Part shown: positions 26,807-36,169 of the stretch, one piece after another
Numbering within the stretch: position 1 is the stretch's first letter
How the letters are laid out: each line of letters begins with the position of its first letter
Assembly: GCF_051961495.1 (NCBI RefSeq)
Contig: NZ_JBQCDF010000207.1
Span: 22,616-86,615 of the forward strand
From: Cytophaga sp051961495
GTDB lineage: Bacteria > Bacteroidota > Bacteroidia > Cytophagales > Cytophagaceae
Reading direction: 5' to 3'
Length of the DNA stretch: 64,000 bases
The notes under the pieces: generated by a model
Databases searched by the model: none
The model's input: the letters and a program-made list of their open reading frames with translations, nothing else
Told to the model about the DNA's origin: nothing
Made by a program: the position numbers and the translations under genes

Positions 26807-27304
26807 ATGAAAAAAACTGCTACTATTTTTACACTGCTTTTCGCTTTATTAAACATCAGCGTTTCAGCACAGACACAACTTGTCCTTACAAACATTGCGA
26901 ACGGGAAAGTGAAATCTTTTGCCGTTGGAAAAACCATTCATATCAAAGGGTTGGAAGATACCGATTTTGAAAAGGTGAAAATTCAAAAGATCACAGATAA
27001 AACGATTGTGTTTTATCTGCCGAATGCAGATGAAGAATCGCCGGTTAGAGAACTGGCATTAACGGAAATTCAAAGCATTAAAAAATCAACAACCATTCAT
27101 AGTATTACAAAAGGTATTGGCGCATTTTTCATGTTGGGCGGCGCTTACACTATGGCGAGTTCCAGCGCACTAGCCGGCGACGATGGTTCTACCGGCGCTT
27201 ACATTGGTTTGGGTGCAGGTATGTTTGCCGCAGGTCTGGTGCCTTATCTGTTCAAGCCACGCGTGTATATTTTAGGCAAGACACATACAGCGGAAATTAA
27301 GTAG
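26807..27304 (+). CDS. small exported protein of unknown function
   Basis: The ATG at 26807 gives 165 residues with a clean signal peptide (MKKTATIFTLLFALLNISVSAQ). A beta-rich first half (about 22-95) is followed by two glycine-rich hydrophobic segments (about 103-125 and 130-148). An upstream TTG at 26774 is rejected because it lies inside the family C repeat. I do not recognise the family; a membrane-anchored periplasmic protein is likely. Confidence 0.75.
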   Translation: MKKTATIFTLLFALLNISVSAQTQLVLTNIANGKVKSFAVGKTIHIKGLEDTDFEKVKIQKITDKTIVFYLPNADEESPVRELALTEIQSIKKSTTIHSITKGIGAFFMLGGAYTMASSSALAGDDGSTGAYIGLGAGMFAAGLVPYLFKPRVYILGKTHTAEIK

Positions 27305-27367
27305 TGTAAGAAACGAGAATAATTGTATTAAACAATGCCAGACATCTTTTCAAATAATTTCTAAACC

Positions 27368-27653
27368 ATGACCGATATTGAATTAAAAGAAATTATCAAT
27401 AACCTTAGAGACTTTACATTTAAAGAACGTAAAAAAATTTGACAAGAACCGTTGATCTTTTTTTTGTTAATACTATTGAAATTGCTTGTAACCTGACAGA
27501 GTTAGGAATAGTACAAAAACGGGCAATCAAAAAAGAAGAAAAAAATATTGGTTTGAAGGATCTTATCATATGAATTTTTGGGAACCTGAAATAGAACGCA
27601 ATTTTTATGGACCAATGGCCAATGAAGTAGCCCAAAGGAACTGGTTTCAATAA
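27368..27653 (+). pseudogene. probable frameshifted remnant gene
   Basis: Three protein-like pieces lie in successive frames, each shifted by -1. MTDIELKEIINNLRDFTFKE (27368 on) stops after an A7 run at 27431-27437. LTRTVDLFFVNTIEIACNLT onward (27439-27573) follows. MNFWEPEIERNFYGPMANEV onward (27570-27653) is last. Joined, they would give a continuous charged helical protein of about 95 residues. I do not recognise it. The A7 run suggests a one-base deletion, but a sequencing error there, or two genuine tiny overlapping ORFs, are possible. Confidence 0.4.
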
Positions 27654-27800
27654 TTTTAATGTTCTGTTGGGATCACAATCCTTCCCTATCCGCTGCAGCT
27701 ACCTAACCTACAGCCAGCAATGCTCAACATATCATTGAAATATATAAACAACAAAGAGTAATTTCATTACCTAGAAAAAATATTTTACTAAACTTTCGTT
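27654..27800. other. rest of the 27305-27800 gap
   Basis: Outside the broken gene at 27368-27653, this roughly 500-base gap is AT-rich and shows no ORF, hairpin or clear promoter box. The stretch 27660-27780 has lost coding character in all frames. Confidence 0.4.
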
Positions 27801-28352
27801 ATGGAATCTACCACACCAAATTGGCAGCCGGCCAGTCTTGAAAATAATATTTTAAAACTTGTACCACTTCAGGAATCTGATTTTGAAGCATTGTTTGAAG
27901 TTGCCGCTGACCCACTGATCTGGGAACAGCACCCAACCAAAGACCGATATAAAAAAGAAGTATTTCAACTCTTTTTTGACGGTGCCCTGGCAAGTAAAAC
28001 TTCTTTTTTAATCATTGATAAAGTAAGCGGTAAACTTATCGGTTCTACCCGTTATTACGATTACAGACCGGAACAATCCAGCATTGCTGTTGGCTATACA
28101 TTTTTAAACAGAGCTTACTGGGGAAGTGCATACAACAAAGCATGCAAGAAGCTGCTGCTGGATTATGCTTTTCAATTCGTAGAGAAAGTATATTTCCATA
28201 TTGGCGCCAACAACATCCGTTCACAAAAAGCAATTCTGAATATTGGTGCTGCCAAAACCGGTGACGTGGATTTCGATTATTACGGAAAAAAATTACTACA
28301 CTATGAATATGCGATCAACAAAGCAGAGTGGACAAACCAACAGATTGTATAA
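27801..28352 (+). CDS. GNAT acetyltransferase, RimJ/RimL type
   Basis: A 183-residue single GNAT domain. It starts NILKLVPLQESDFEALFEVA, as RimJ/RimL proteins do, and has the GSTRYYD and SIAVGYTFLNRAYWGSAYNK region that binds acetyl-CoA. FHIGANNIRSQKAILNIGA, the conserved Asn-x-x-Ser segment, follows. The acceptor is unknown: a protein N-terminus, an amino sugar or an antibiotic. It stands alone downstream of the broken gene. Confidence 0.9.
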   Translation: MESTTPNWQPASLENNILKLVPLQESDFEALFEVAADPLIWEQHPTKDRYKKEVFQLFFDGALASKTSFLIIDKVSGKLIGSTRYYDYRPEQSSIAVGYTFLNRAYWGSAYNKACKKLLLDYAFQFVEKVYFHIGANNIRSQKAILNIGAAKTGDVDFDYYGKKLLHYEYAINKAEWTNQQIV

Positions 28353-28419
28353 TCAATTAAGTCAATATAAACCTATTTGTAATCATAATGCCTTTTAAAA
28401 AAATATTCCAGAAAATGAA

Positions 28420-29046
28420 CTAATAGGTTATCGTCTTTTTGACTTTACCTTTCTTGTTGTAATATGTCCAGGTGCCGATAGGTAAATTGTTAGACATATT
28501 CCCTTTTGCTTCCATGTATCCCTTCTCTGAATAATACACCGCCGGCCCTTCCTGCAGGCCGTTTACATAGGTACAAACCTCTTCCAGCTTACCGTTGATA
28601 TAATAAAATTTCCATTCACCTTCAGGTAGCCCATTGATATAAGAACCTACAGATTTTATCGTTCCGTTTTCATGGTATGCATGCCATACACCTTTATAAG
28701 CGCCATAAGAATAAATTCCGGCACGCTTTAACTGACCGTTGCTATGATAATACCAGGCGCTGTCCTGCTCCATTCCATGCGACCATTGTTCTTTCGACAC
28801 AATATGATTCAGAGTATCATAATAAATCGCCAAACCATTTAATTCATTTTCGCTATAATGTTCAATAGCGGAAATGTTTCCATTCGGATAATAAAATTTC
28901 CATTCACCGTCCTTCTGTCCGTTCTTGTTTACACCATACGCCTTTAGTTTTCCGTGTACATAATATTCTTTAATGGAATCATACTTCTGTGCAGAAGCCA
29001 TGATTCCGATAAAACCAAACAGCAATACGATCAGGAATGTTTTCAT
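28420..29046 (-). CDS. secreted MORN-repeat protein, 8 repeats
   Basis: A signal peptide (about 1-19, ending MASAQ) is followed by about eight repeats of 23-24 residues of the form WxxYYxNGxxxxxGxYxNGxxxG, the bacterial MORN/YwqK type. Such repeats form an elongated beta-hairpin solenoid. It starts immediately after the TAG stop of the longer MORN gene, with no spacer, so the two are one operon and probably arose by duplication. Some databases label such proteins antitoxins (YwqK); nothing here shows a toxin partner. Confidence 0.88.
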   Translation of the reverse strand: MKTFLIVLLFGFIGIMASAQKYDSIKEYYVHGKLKAYGVNKNGQKDGEWKFYYPNGNISAIEHYSENELNGLAIYYDTLNHIVSKEQWSHGMEQDSAWYYHSNGQLKRAGIYSYGAYKGVWHAYHENGTIKSVGSYINGLPEGEWKFYYINGKLEEVCTYVNGLQEGPAVYYSEKGYMEAKGNMSNNLPIGTWTYYNKKGKVKKTITY

Positions 29047-31119
29047 CTATTCTTCGTCTTCTTCATCAACTTCGGTATTTTCAATACGAACGAGTTTTCC
29101 TTGTTCGTAGTATTTCCAGATGCCAACTAATTCATCATCCTTGTAATCACCTTCAGCCTCAAGCAAACCCAGGTCATCGTAGAATCTCCAGTGTCCCTGG
29201 CGCAGACCGGCAACCATCTCACCGTCGCCGGATAAATAGCCGTTGCTATGGTAGTACTTCCATTTCCCGTCAGGCAAGCCATCTTTGAAATTCCCTTCTG
29301 CCGAAACTTTGCCGTTCGAATGATAGCTTTTCAAAATTCCATTTCCATCCTTGAAAGAACCTTTTGCCAATTTTGCTCCGGTCATGGAAGTAATATCACT
29401 CACCGACATTAAGCGTCCATGCTCATACACTTCTTCAGACATCAGGATACCATTACTCCAGTAATTTTTCCATTTTCCTTCTTCCAGTCCGTCTTCGTAG
29501 CTACCTTCAGAAGCAAGCTTCCCATTTGGATGGTATTCTTTCCACGCTCCAACTTCACTGCCCATTACATAAGAACCTTCCAGCTGCATGCGGCCGGTTT
29601 CGTAATAGATCTTCCATGGACCATCTTCATATCCCTGAACAAAATTTCCATCCATGGATAGTTTACCGTTTTCAAAATAACTCTTCCACGCACCTTCTTT
29701 CAAGCCATCTACATAATATCCTTCAGATGTCTTTTTCCCGTTCGGATAATAATCGATCCACAAACCAACCGGCTTGCCGTGTTCGTATTCACCTCTGGAA
29801 GCGAGCGTATCATTATCATAATGCTCCAGCCATTCTCCTTCTTTCAATCCTTTTACATAATACCCTTCGCTGAATACTTTACCGTTCGCATGATATTCAA
29901 ACCAAACACTGTCTTCGAGGCCATTCTTATAAGAACCATACACCAGGATCGTACCATCTGTTCTGAATTGCTTGTATGTACCATTTTCTACATCGTGCTC
30001 ATATGTCGTGAGCGCGGCCAATGTACCCGAAGGATAATATTCTTTCATCATGGCTTCCTGTAAGCCATTTTCATAATAGATCTCAGCCTTGATGAAACCA
30101 TTTTCATAATAACTCGTTGCCAAGCCATTTTCCAGTCCGTCTTTAAAGGGTATATCCATCATCAAAGCACCTTTTGGATAATAAATATTCCGTGTCCCGT
30201 TTCCATCCTTCAGCGATCCTGCATCAAGTGCTACGCCTGCTTCTGAATAAAATTCAGGTGCAGCCATTAGTTTATCTGCGCTCCAGATCTCCACGCTCTT
30301 TTTAGACCCTGTTGCATTCTCATAAAAATAAGTCCAGGTACCGTCTGCCTTACCGGCTTTATAATTCCCCGAAAATAATTTTACACCTGTGTCTGAATAA
30401 TCTTCAAACAACCCATTTTCAAGACTGTCGGTATAATGCGATAAAGACTGAATCTTTCCGGATTCGAAATAATGTTTCCATTCACCATCCATTACACCAT
30501 GTGTGTATGTGCCCGTAATCTTAGGTTTGCCATCCAGATAATTCCACACAACTGGGCCTTCAATCTTACCATTCACATAATTTGCCTTATGATATAAAAC
30601 ACCTGTTGCATAATATTCTTTCCACTCACCTTTACGAACTCCGGCTTCATATACACCATCAATCTTGATCTGCTTGTTCGGATAATATTCTTTCCACGCA
30701 CCATCTTTTACATCCAGCTTATACGTACCATCAATCGATGGCTTACCGTTGGCATAAAATTCTTTGTATACACCGTTTCTTTTACCACCCATAAATGTTG
30801 CCTGCACAGCCAGCTGTCCGTTGTTGTAAAACTCTTTCCAGTCACCTTCTTCCAGGCCATTAGCGTAATTTCCCTGCAAGGAAATTTTTCCATTCGGATG
30901 GTAATTGATTACAGAACCATTGAATTTGTTTTTGCTGTAATTTTCTTCGGCTTCAATCTTACCGGAAGAATAGTAGCTCTTCCACAAGCCTTCACGCTTA
31001 CCATTCACCAGGTTGCCTTCAGCTTTTACTACTTTGGTATTCTCGTAATATTCTTTGGTAATCTGTGCCTGACCGGCAAATACGATACAGAAAAATAACA
31101 GGAATAAATATCGGTGCAT
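29047..31119 (-). CDS. long secreted MORN-repeat protein, about 27 repeats
   Basis: The ATG at 31119 gives 690 residues with a signal peptide (MHRYLFLLFFCIVFAGQAQ). A longer frame reaching 31275 only adds a non-coding-looking lead. About 27 tandem repeats of 24 residues follow to the end (xWKxYYxNGKxxxEGxYxxGxxxG). Two units, near repeats 11 and 23, are irregular (ENATGSKKSVEIW; MTGAKLAKGSFKDGNG). The C-terminus is strongly acidic (EVDEEDEE), with no T9SS sorting domain. It should be a long, rigid, periplasmic or surface rod; partner unknown. Confidence 0.88.
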   Translation of the reverse strand: MHRYLFLLFFCIVFAGQAQITKEYYENTKVVKAEGNLVNGKREGLWKSYYSSGKIEAEENYSKNKFNGSVINYHPNGKISLQGNYANGLEEGDWKEFYNNGQLAVQATFMGGKRNGVYKEFYANGKPSIDGTYKLDVKDGAWKEYYPNKQIKIDGVYEAGVRKGEWKEYYATGVLYHKANYVNGKIEGPVVWNYLDGKPKITGTYTHGVMDGEWKHYFESGKIQSLSHYTDSLENGLFEDYSDTGVKLFSGNYKAGKADGTWTYFYENATGSKKSVEIWSADKLMAAPEFYSEAGVALDAGSLKDGNGTRNIYYPKGALMMDIPFKDGLENGLATSYYENGFIKAEIYYENGLQEAMMKEYYPSGTLAALTTYEHDVENGTYKQFRTDGTILVYGSYKNGLEDSVWFEYHANGKVFSEGYYVKGLKEGEWLEHYDNDTLASRGEYEHGKPVGLWIDYYPNGKKTSEGYYVDGLKEGAWKSYFENGKLSMDGNFVQGYEDGPWKIYYETGRMQLEGSYVMGSEVGAWKEYHPNGKLASEGSYEDGLEEGKWKNYWSNGILMSEEVYEHGRLMSVSDITSMTGAKLAKGSFKDGNGILKSYHSNGKVSAEGNFKDGLPDGKWKYYHSNGYLSGDGEMVAGLRQGHWRFYDDLGLLEAEGDYKDDELVGIWKYYEQGKLVRIENTEVDEEDEE

Positions 31120-31398
31120 ATGTGATACAGTTAAATCTGATTTATTAATGAGTAAAATACAAAAAAACCATGAGTTTACAATAGTTAAACGTCTGTGAAA
31201 CATTGAACGATGCCAATGTGGATACTTTCTGAAACCAACCAGCAGTATGCCAGAGCTATTGTAATATTCAATCATTTGATTGAAGCTGTATTCTACTTCA
31301 ACACATCTGTATCCTTAACTTAACAATCGATAAAAAATAATTTCGAAATTGGTCGACCCAGCTAAAAGCCTTTACTTTGAAGGATTTTTAATTGAGTT
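31120..31398. other. divergent intergenic region upstream of MORN and barrel genes
   Basis: About 280 bases between the divergent MORN gene and the barrel gene. TTACTTTG (31372-31379) is one base off the -7 box for the plus-strand gene. Nothing else stands out. Confidence 0.4.
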
Positions 31399-32211
31399 AT
31401 GAAGTTTTTTATGTTGCTGGTATTTTTTTCGCCGGCTTTTTTTATGCAGCTATGCCATGCACAGGATTTCACGTCAGGTGCCCGAACAAGGGCCTTGGGG
31501 AGCGCCTGCATTGCCGATACAAACGCATGGTCTTTGTTTACCAATCCGGCTGGAATGGCGCATAACAAAACAGCTTCTGTTTTAGTAAGCGACGAATACC
31601 TGTATGGCATAAAAGAAATAAAATCCATCACTGCTGGTTTATCTCTACCAGTGAAAAAGGAATTCATCATGGGGATAAGTTTTATGAAACAGGGTTATAC
31701 CTGGTTCAACGATCAGCAGTTGGGAATTCACGCGGCTCATGCCCGCGGTCCGTATGCGTTGGGCATCAGCTTTATCTTATGGCAACGCGTTGCAGGAGAA
31801 ACATTCCGGGCCACCTATCCCCTCCTAAACATTGGTGGCACTATGTCGGTCAACAAAAGTCTTCAGCTGGGTTTACACATCATGAATGTGAGCAACACAC
31901 AAAACGAACTGCAAAATATTCCATTAAAAATTCAGGGCGGCTTGCTGTATAAAATCTCAAAAGAAATTTTGCTGTATGCAGACCTCTCCAGACAAAGTAA
32001 TTCCGATGTAAAATTTCATTCAGGTATAGAATACAAAATTCACAAATATTTTTTACTCCGTTGTGGTATACAAACCAATCCGATGAAACTGAATGGCGGA
32101 CTGGGTTTCATTGCTAAATCTATCCGCATCGATTACAGTATCAGTTACCAGAATCCGCTTGGTTACAGGCACCAGCTTTCCGCATTGATTTTCATTCATA
32201 AAAAGAAATGA
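31399..32211 (+). CDS. PorV/PorQ-like outer-membrane barrel protein
   Basis: After a signal peptide (about 1-21), the sequence GARTRALGSACIADTNAWSLFTNPAGMAH is the typical opening of FadL-fold Bacteroidota barrel proteins such as PorV/PorQ. Alternating amphipathic strands follow to the end. 270 residues is short for PorV (about 390) and close to PorQ. Its TGA stop overlaps the next gene's ATG (ATGA), so the two are translationally coupled. A part in surface display or uptake is inferred only. Confidence 0.72.
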   Translation: MKFFMLLVFFSPAFFMQLCHAQDFTSGARTRALGSACIADTNAWSLFTNPAGMAHNKTASVLVSDEYLYGIKEIKSITAGLSLPVKKEFIMGISFMKQGYTWFNDQQLGIHAAHARGPYALGISFILWQRVAGETFRATYPLLNIGGTMSVNKSLQLGLHIMNVSNTQNELQNIPLKIQGGLLYKISKEILLYADLSRQSNSDVKFHSGIEYKIHKYFLLRCGIQTNPMKLNGGLGFIAKSIRIDYSISYQNPLGYRHQLSALIFIHKKK

Positions 32212-34199
32212 AATATTTTTTCCTGCTTGCCAACATCTGGTTGATCTTATTTCATTCATCCGCGCAATCGCTCGAAGATTCCGGCATCATAGAAAATTTA
32301 TCCGCCAATGAAGATGTTATTGAAAACAATTCAGAAGCAGCAGAAAATTTAGCGATGCTGACTAAAAATCCCTTTGACCTGAACAAAGCTGATGAATCCA
32401 TATTACTGAGCGTTGGTTTTTTGAAAGAAATTCAGATCCAGGAAATACTGGTTTACAAAAATACTTACGGACCGCTCATCAATATCTACGAGCTGCAGAC
32501 ACTACCTTCCATGAATGAACAGACTTTCTTATGGATCAAAAGCTGTTTTACTGTGCAGGAAACCATTTCGGATCCCAGATTATTGAAAAATATTGTTGGA
32601 AAAGAACAGAGCATGTTGTTGCTGCGCTATGGCGCTGCACCTGCTTCTGTACCGAAAGAATGGCTTGGCAGCGGCGATAAGGCTTCTATCCGCTTCCAGA
32701 CTTTTATTCCAAATAAAATGCGTTTTGGATTCAGCCTGGAAAAAGATGCCGGCGAACAACTGCACTGGAATACAGCCAAGAATCAATACCTGTTCGATAA
32801 CATCAATGTCTACCTGCATTATATCCCCGGAGGCAAATGGAAACATGTAACGCTGGGCACCCAACGTCTGCAATTCGGACAAGGGGTATTAATGGGAGCC
32901 GGATTTTATGCCGGTAAAGGATCTGAAACCATTACCACACTCCGCAAGGCCGGCCGCGCAATTATCCCTGTCGGCGGTACAACTGAATACGGACGGCTGT
33001 TTGGCATCAGCAGTACTTATCAGCTCACCAGACGCATTTCCGTTACGGGCTTTTATTCACGGACCAAAGAAGATGCTTCTGTAGATACGCTCACAGACAA
33101 TGAATCTTTTATTCAATCCATCTCTGAAACCGGCTATCACCGTACTGCAGCCGAGCTTGCCAAACGTAAAACCATCACGGTACAGCTCGCTGGTTGCCAT
33201 CTGCGGTATGAGCGCAGAGGATTTTCTTTAGGAGCCACCTGTATCCATCGTGAATTGTCAACAAGCCTGATGCCTGCTCAATCATACTATAATCAATTTT
33301 ATATTTCGGGAAAACAATTCACGGGTACATCCATAGATCTGCAATGGAATCATCAGAATCTATTGTTCTTTAATGAAACTGCTATTACCGGCACTGGCGG
33401 AAAAGCATTGATGGCAGGACTTATGGTGGCATTAAACCGGAAAGCAGACATTTCCTTTTTGTACCGCAACTATGGTAAATCGTACGTGAGTCCGTATGCA
33501 CAGGCCTTTGGCGAATCCAGCGGCGTATCTAATGAGAAAGGTTTTTACATCGGTTTTAAACTTCGACCTAAAAAAGAATGGAGCATACATACCTATATCG
33601 ATGTATTTGTATTTCCCTGGCTGAAATACCGCGTACATACACCTTCTTCAGGTGATGAATGTTTTATAAAAGCTGAATACAAACCCAGCAAGAGAACAAC
33701 TATGTACATACAATACCGCAGGGAACAGAAGATGTGGGACATCAGCAGCACACAACTCACAGAGCCCGCAGTAAGACAAACCACCATTATTTATTTTGAA
33801 CATAAAATTTCAATGACCGTTACGCTACGCACGCGCATCCAGTGGGGCAGCTATGAAATCAATAACATGATTTCGAGAGGAAACTTATTTGCGCAGGATA
33901 TTATCTACAAACAACGTAAATATCAATGTACCCTGCGCTGGATGTGGTACGATGTAGACGACTACAATGCCCGTCAGTATGCTTATGAGCCGGATGTGCC
34001 TTATAGTTTTTATATTCCTGCTTACACAGGTAAAGCCGTGCATCCATTCATCATCATCAAATACAATCTATTCAACAACATGGATTGCTGGTTCAAGTTC
34101 GGGCTGACAAAGCCAATGGTTCAGGGCGGAATCAATGACGTAGCTTTTTCTACAAAAACTCTTTATACCGGTACATGGCAGGTACGGTGGACATTTTAG
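32208..34199 (+). CDS. exported protein with ComEA-like helix-hairpin-helix front and barrel-like body
   Basis: The signal peptide (about 1-20, ending HSSAQ) is followed by an acidic helical stretch. Residues about 55-115 carry two helix-hairpin-helix motifs (NPFDLNKADESILLSVGF; YGPLINIYELQTLPSM), as in ComEA DNA receptors. The remaining 550 residues are strand-rich with many aromatic and glycine turns, like an outer-membrane beta-barrel, and end WQVRWTF with a terminal Phe. It overlaps the preceding barrel gene by 4 bases. HhH motifs usually bind DNA, so DNA handling at the cell surface is possible but unproven. Confidence 0.75.
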   Translation: MKYFFLLANIWLILFHSSAQSLEDSGIIENLSANEDVIENNSEAAENLAMLTKNPFDLNKADESILLSVGFLKEIQIQEILVYKNTYGPLINIYELQTLPSMNEQTFLWIKSCFTVQETISDPRLLKNIVGKEQSMLLLRYGAAPASVPKEWLGSGDKASIRFQTFIPNKMRFGFSLEKDAGEQLHWNTAKNQYLFDNINVYLHYIPGGKWKHVTLGTQRLQFGQGVLMGAGFYAGKGSETITTLRKAGRAIIPVGGTTEYGRLFGISSTYQLTRRISVTGFYSRTKEDASVDTLTDNESFIQSISETGYHRTAAELAKRKTITVQLAGCHLRYERRGFSLGATCIHRELSTSLMPAQSYYNQFYISGKQFTGTSIDLQWNHQNLLFFNETAITGTGGKALMAGLMVALNRKADISFLYRNYGKSYVSPYAQAFGESSGVSNEKGFYIGFKLRPKKEWSIHTYIDVFVFPWLKYRVHTPSSGDECFIKAEYKPSKRTTMYIQYRREQKMWDISSTQLTEPAVRQTTIIYFEHKISMTVTLRTRIQWGSYEINNMISRGNLFAQDIIYKQRKYQCTLRWMWYDVDDYNARQYAYEPDVPYSFYIPAYTGKAVHPFIIIKYNLFNNMDCWFKFGLTKPMVQGGINDVAFSTKTLYTGTWQVRWTF

Positions 34200-34354
34200 T
34201 TAAATTCCAAATAACAAAAAACAAATCCCAAACGGAAGAAATAGTACAAATATGAAAGCTTAATACAAGGCGACATTTCTAAACAAAAACAATATACTTT
34301 GCCTGTGAATTTTATACTTTCCGTTTGGAATTTATTTTTTGTTATTTGGAATTT
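34200..34354. repeat. separated inverted repeat, family B (AAATTCCAAATAAC type)
   Basis: The left arm at 34202-34236 (AAATTCCAAATAACAAAAAA onward) is matched by the reverse complement at 34320-34354, with 83 bases between. It begins 3 bases after the stop of the HhH gene. The second copy, much more compact, is at 41759-41848. Confidence 0.85.
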
Positions 34355-34394
34355 GCCACCCGTTGTTCGTACTTGCATCTGAAATAACCCATCC

Positions 34395-34931
34395 ATGTCT
34401 ACCAACTATTACGATCTGCTTGAAATACCAAGGACTGCTACTGTCCAGCAGATCCGTAAGGCTTATCGTTCCAAGGCAAAGGTCTATCATCCGGATATAA
34501 ACATGCAATCAAATGCACATATGCATTTTTTAATTCTTACGCAGGCTTATGAAACTCTGATGGATCCGAATAAAAGACATATATATGACATGGCGCTGAT
34601 TTCAAATTCAGAGCACCTGCTGACTTACGAACAATGGAAAGAAGTTGAAAAAAGAAAACAGCAGGAAGATGAGGAACTTGCCTATGCTGATTTTCTGAAA
34701 CGCAAAAAAGCTTTTCAACAATCCGTATATTTTAAACCTGCGCGGGTTGCTTTTTATATTGTTCCTATACTCAGTTATCTGTTCAGCATCAGCATTCTTT
34801 TATTCTGCGCCTGGATCATGTGGAGTTACCATCCGGTATTCTTTTTTGTATTTCTTCCCGTTTTATGTCTTTCCGTCTATTTAATTTTCGCAACGCCCAA
34901 ATGGCTGAATGAAGCTAAAAAGTATTTCTAA
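34395..34931 (+). CDS. membrane-anchored J-domain (DnaJ-like) protein
   Basis: Residues 3-66 form a J domain: YYDLLEIPRTATVQQIRKAY, HPD at 32-34, and a closing YETLMDPNKRHIYD. A charged helix follows (80-110), then two hydrophobic segments (about 118-140 and 145-165). There is no Gly/Phe region, zinc finger or substrate-binding domain, so this is a type III J-protein that would recruit DnaK to the membrane. It lies right after a family B repeat. Confidence 0.9.
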   Translation: MSTNYYDLLEIPRTATVQQIRKAYRSKAKVYHPDINMQSNAHMHFLILTQAYETLMDPNKRHIYDMALISNSEHLLTYEQWKEVEKRKQQEDEELAYADFLKRKKAFQQSVYFKPARVAFYIVPILSYLFSISILLFCAWIMWSYHPVFFFVFLPVLCLSVYLIFATPKWLNEAKKYF

Positions 34932-35092
34932 TATTTTTAGCAATTACTATATTTTTTAGTAATTTTATGAAACGCAATCAGAAAATTTCCGGCACTTATT
35001 GAAAAAAATAATCAGTTCTACAGCAACTGTTTTATCGGATCAACTTCGCTTAAAGAAATCTGATTCTCAAACCCGATAAACCCAGAATTCCT

Positions 35093-36157
35093 ATGGAAGA
35101 ACATTCAGACTTTATAAAAGGCAGAGGTGCGCAAATGCAGGCCAAAAGCCGTTTCCATGCACAGGAAATTGTTCAGGAACATATGGAAGGTATTGATGAC
35201 ATCAACGACATCAATACCCCTACTCAGTTCTTTTATGAACATTCCAGGCAGATCGTAAATAAGGTTGACAGTCCGGATATCGGTCTTGCCTATTCCATGA
35301 ACCCATACCAGGGCTGCGAGCATGGCTGTATTTACTGTTACGCCCGAAACACGCATGAATACTGGGGATACAATGCGGGTCTTGATTTCGAAAAGAAGAT
35401 CATTGTAAAAAGAAATGCCGCAAGTGTGCTTGCCAAAACCTTTGAAAAACCAAACTGGGAAGTACGACCAATCATGTTTTCAGGGAACACGGATTGTTAC
35501 CAGCCTATTGAGCGTAAACTGCAGATTACACGCAATATGCTGCAGGTAATTGCGCAATACAAACATCCTGTTGGCATGATCACCAAGAACCATCTGATCA
35601 CACGCGACATTGATATTTTAAAAGAACTTGCGGCACAACAGCTGGTGCATGTGAGTATCTCTATTACATCAGCAAGAGATGAGATCCGGCAAAAGCTTGA
35701 ACCACGTGCTTCTGCTATTTCACAACGGTTAAAAACCGTTGAAGCACTGGCCAAGGAAGATATTCCGGTGAATGTGATGATCGCTCCTATTATACCAGGC
35801 ATCAACCACCATGAGATTCCACAGATCATGAAACTCATTGCAGATGCAGGCGCATCGTCTGCAGCGTATACTATTGTGCGTCTGAATGGCGCCATCGGTG
35901 GTGTATTTGAAGACTGGGTCCGCAAGGCTTATCCCGACCGGGCAGACAAAGTATTGAACCAGATCAAAGAGTGCCACGGTGGCTCATTAAATGACAGTCG
36001 TTTCGGAACACGCATGCGCGGCGAAGGCAACATCGCTACAATTGTAAAAGATCTGTTTGTTGTGTCGAAAAAAAAATATTTATCCGGAAGGTCTTATCCA
36101 CCGTTGCGTACAGATCTGTTTATGCGGAACAACAAAGGACAGTTAGGATTATTTTAA
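35093..36157 (+). CDS. radical SAM protein, PA0069/SplB-like family
   Basis: The 354 residues hold the iron-sulfur motif CEHGCIYC (Cys75, Cys79, Cys82, CX3CX2C) within NPYQGCEHGCIYCYARNTHE. That is diagnostic of the PA0069/Rv2578c group, related to spore photoproduct lyase. Downstream are SGNTDCYQPIE and ITKNHLITRDID segments of the TIM barrel. The reaction of this group is not established; DNA or nucleic-acid repair is often guessed. The gene stands alone. Confidence 0.9.
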   Translation: MEEHSDFIKGRGAQMQAKSRFHAQEIVQEHMEGIDDINDINTPTQFFYEHSRQIVNKVDSPDIGLAYSMNPYQGCEHGCIYCYARNTHEYWGYNAGLDFEKKIIVKRNAASVLAKTFEKPNWEVRPIMFSGNTDCYQPIERKLQITRNMLQVIAQYKHPVGMITKNHLITRDIDILKELAAQQLVHVSISITSARDEIRQKLEPRASAISQRLKTVEALAKEDIPVNVMIAPIIPGINHHEIPQIMKLIADAGASSAAYTIVRLNGAIGGVFEDWVRKAYPDRADKVLNQIKECHGGSLNDSRFGTRMRGEGNIATIVKDLFVVSKKKYLSGRSYPPLRTDLFMRNNKGQLGLF

Positions 36158-36169
36158 ACGAAAGGCTGG

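Noticed and set aside
28420..29046. Toxin-antitoxin call suggested by the YwqK-like label
   Set aside because: Both proteins have signal peptides and no toxin gene is adjacent, so an antitoxin role is not supported.
29419..30063. Plus-strand ORFs opposite the MORN gene
   Set aside because: They mirror the repeat units and have no independent start signals or family match.
28420..31119. Possible CRISPR or DNA satellite because of regular 72-base spacing
   Set aside because: The periodicity is the 24-codon MORN repeat. The DNA units differ widely and there are no spacers.
31120..31275. N-terminal extension of the long MORN protein
   Set aside because: The extra 52 residues lack coding character, and a proper signal peptide begins at the internal ATG (31119).
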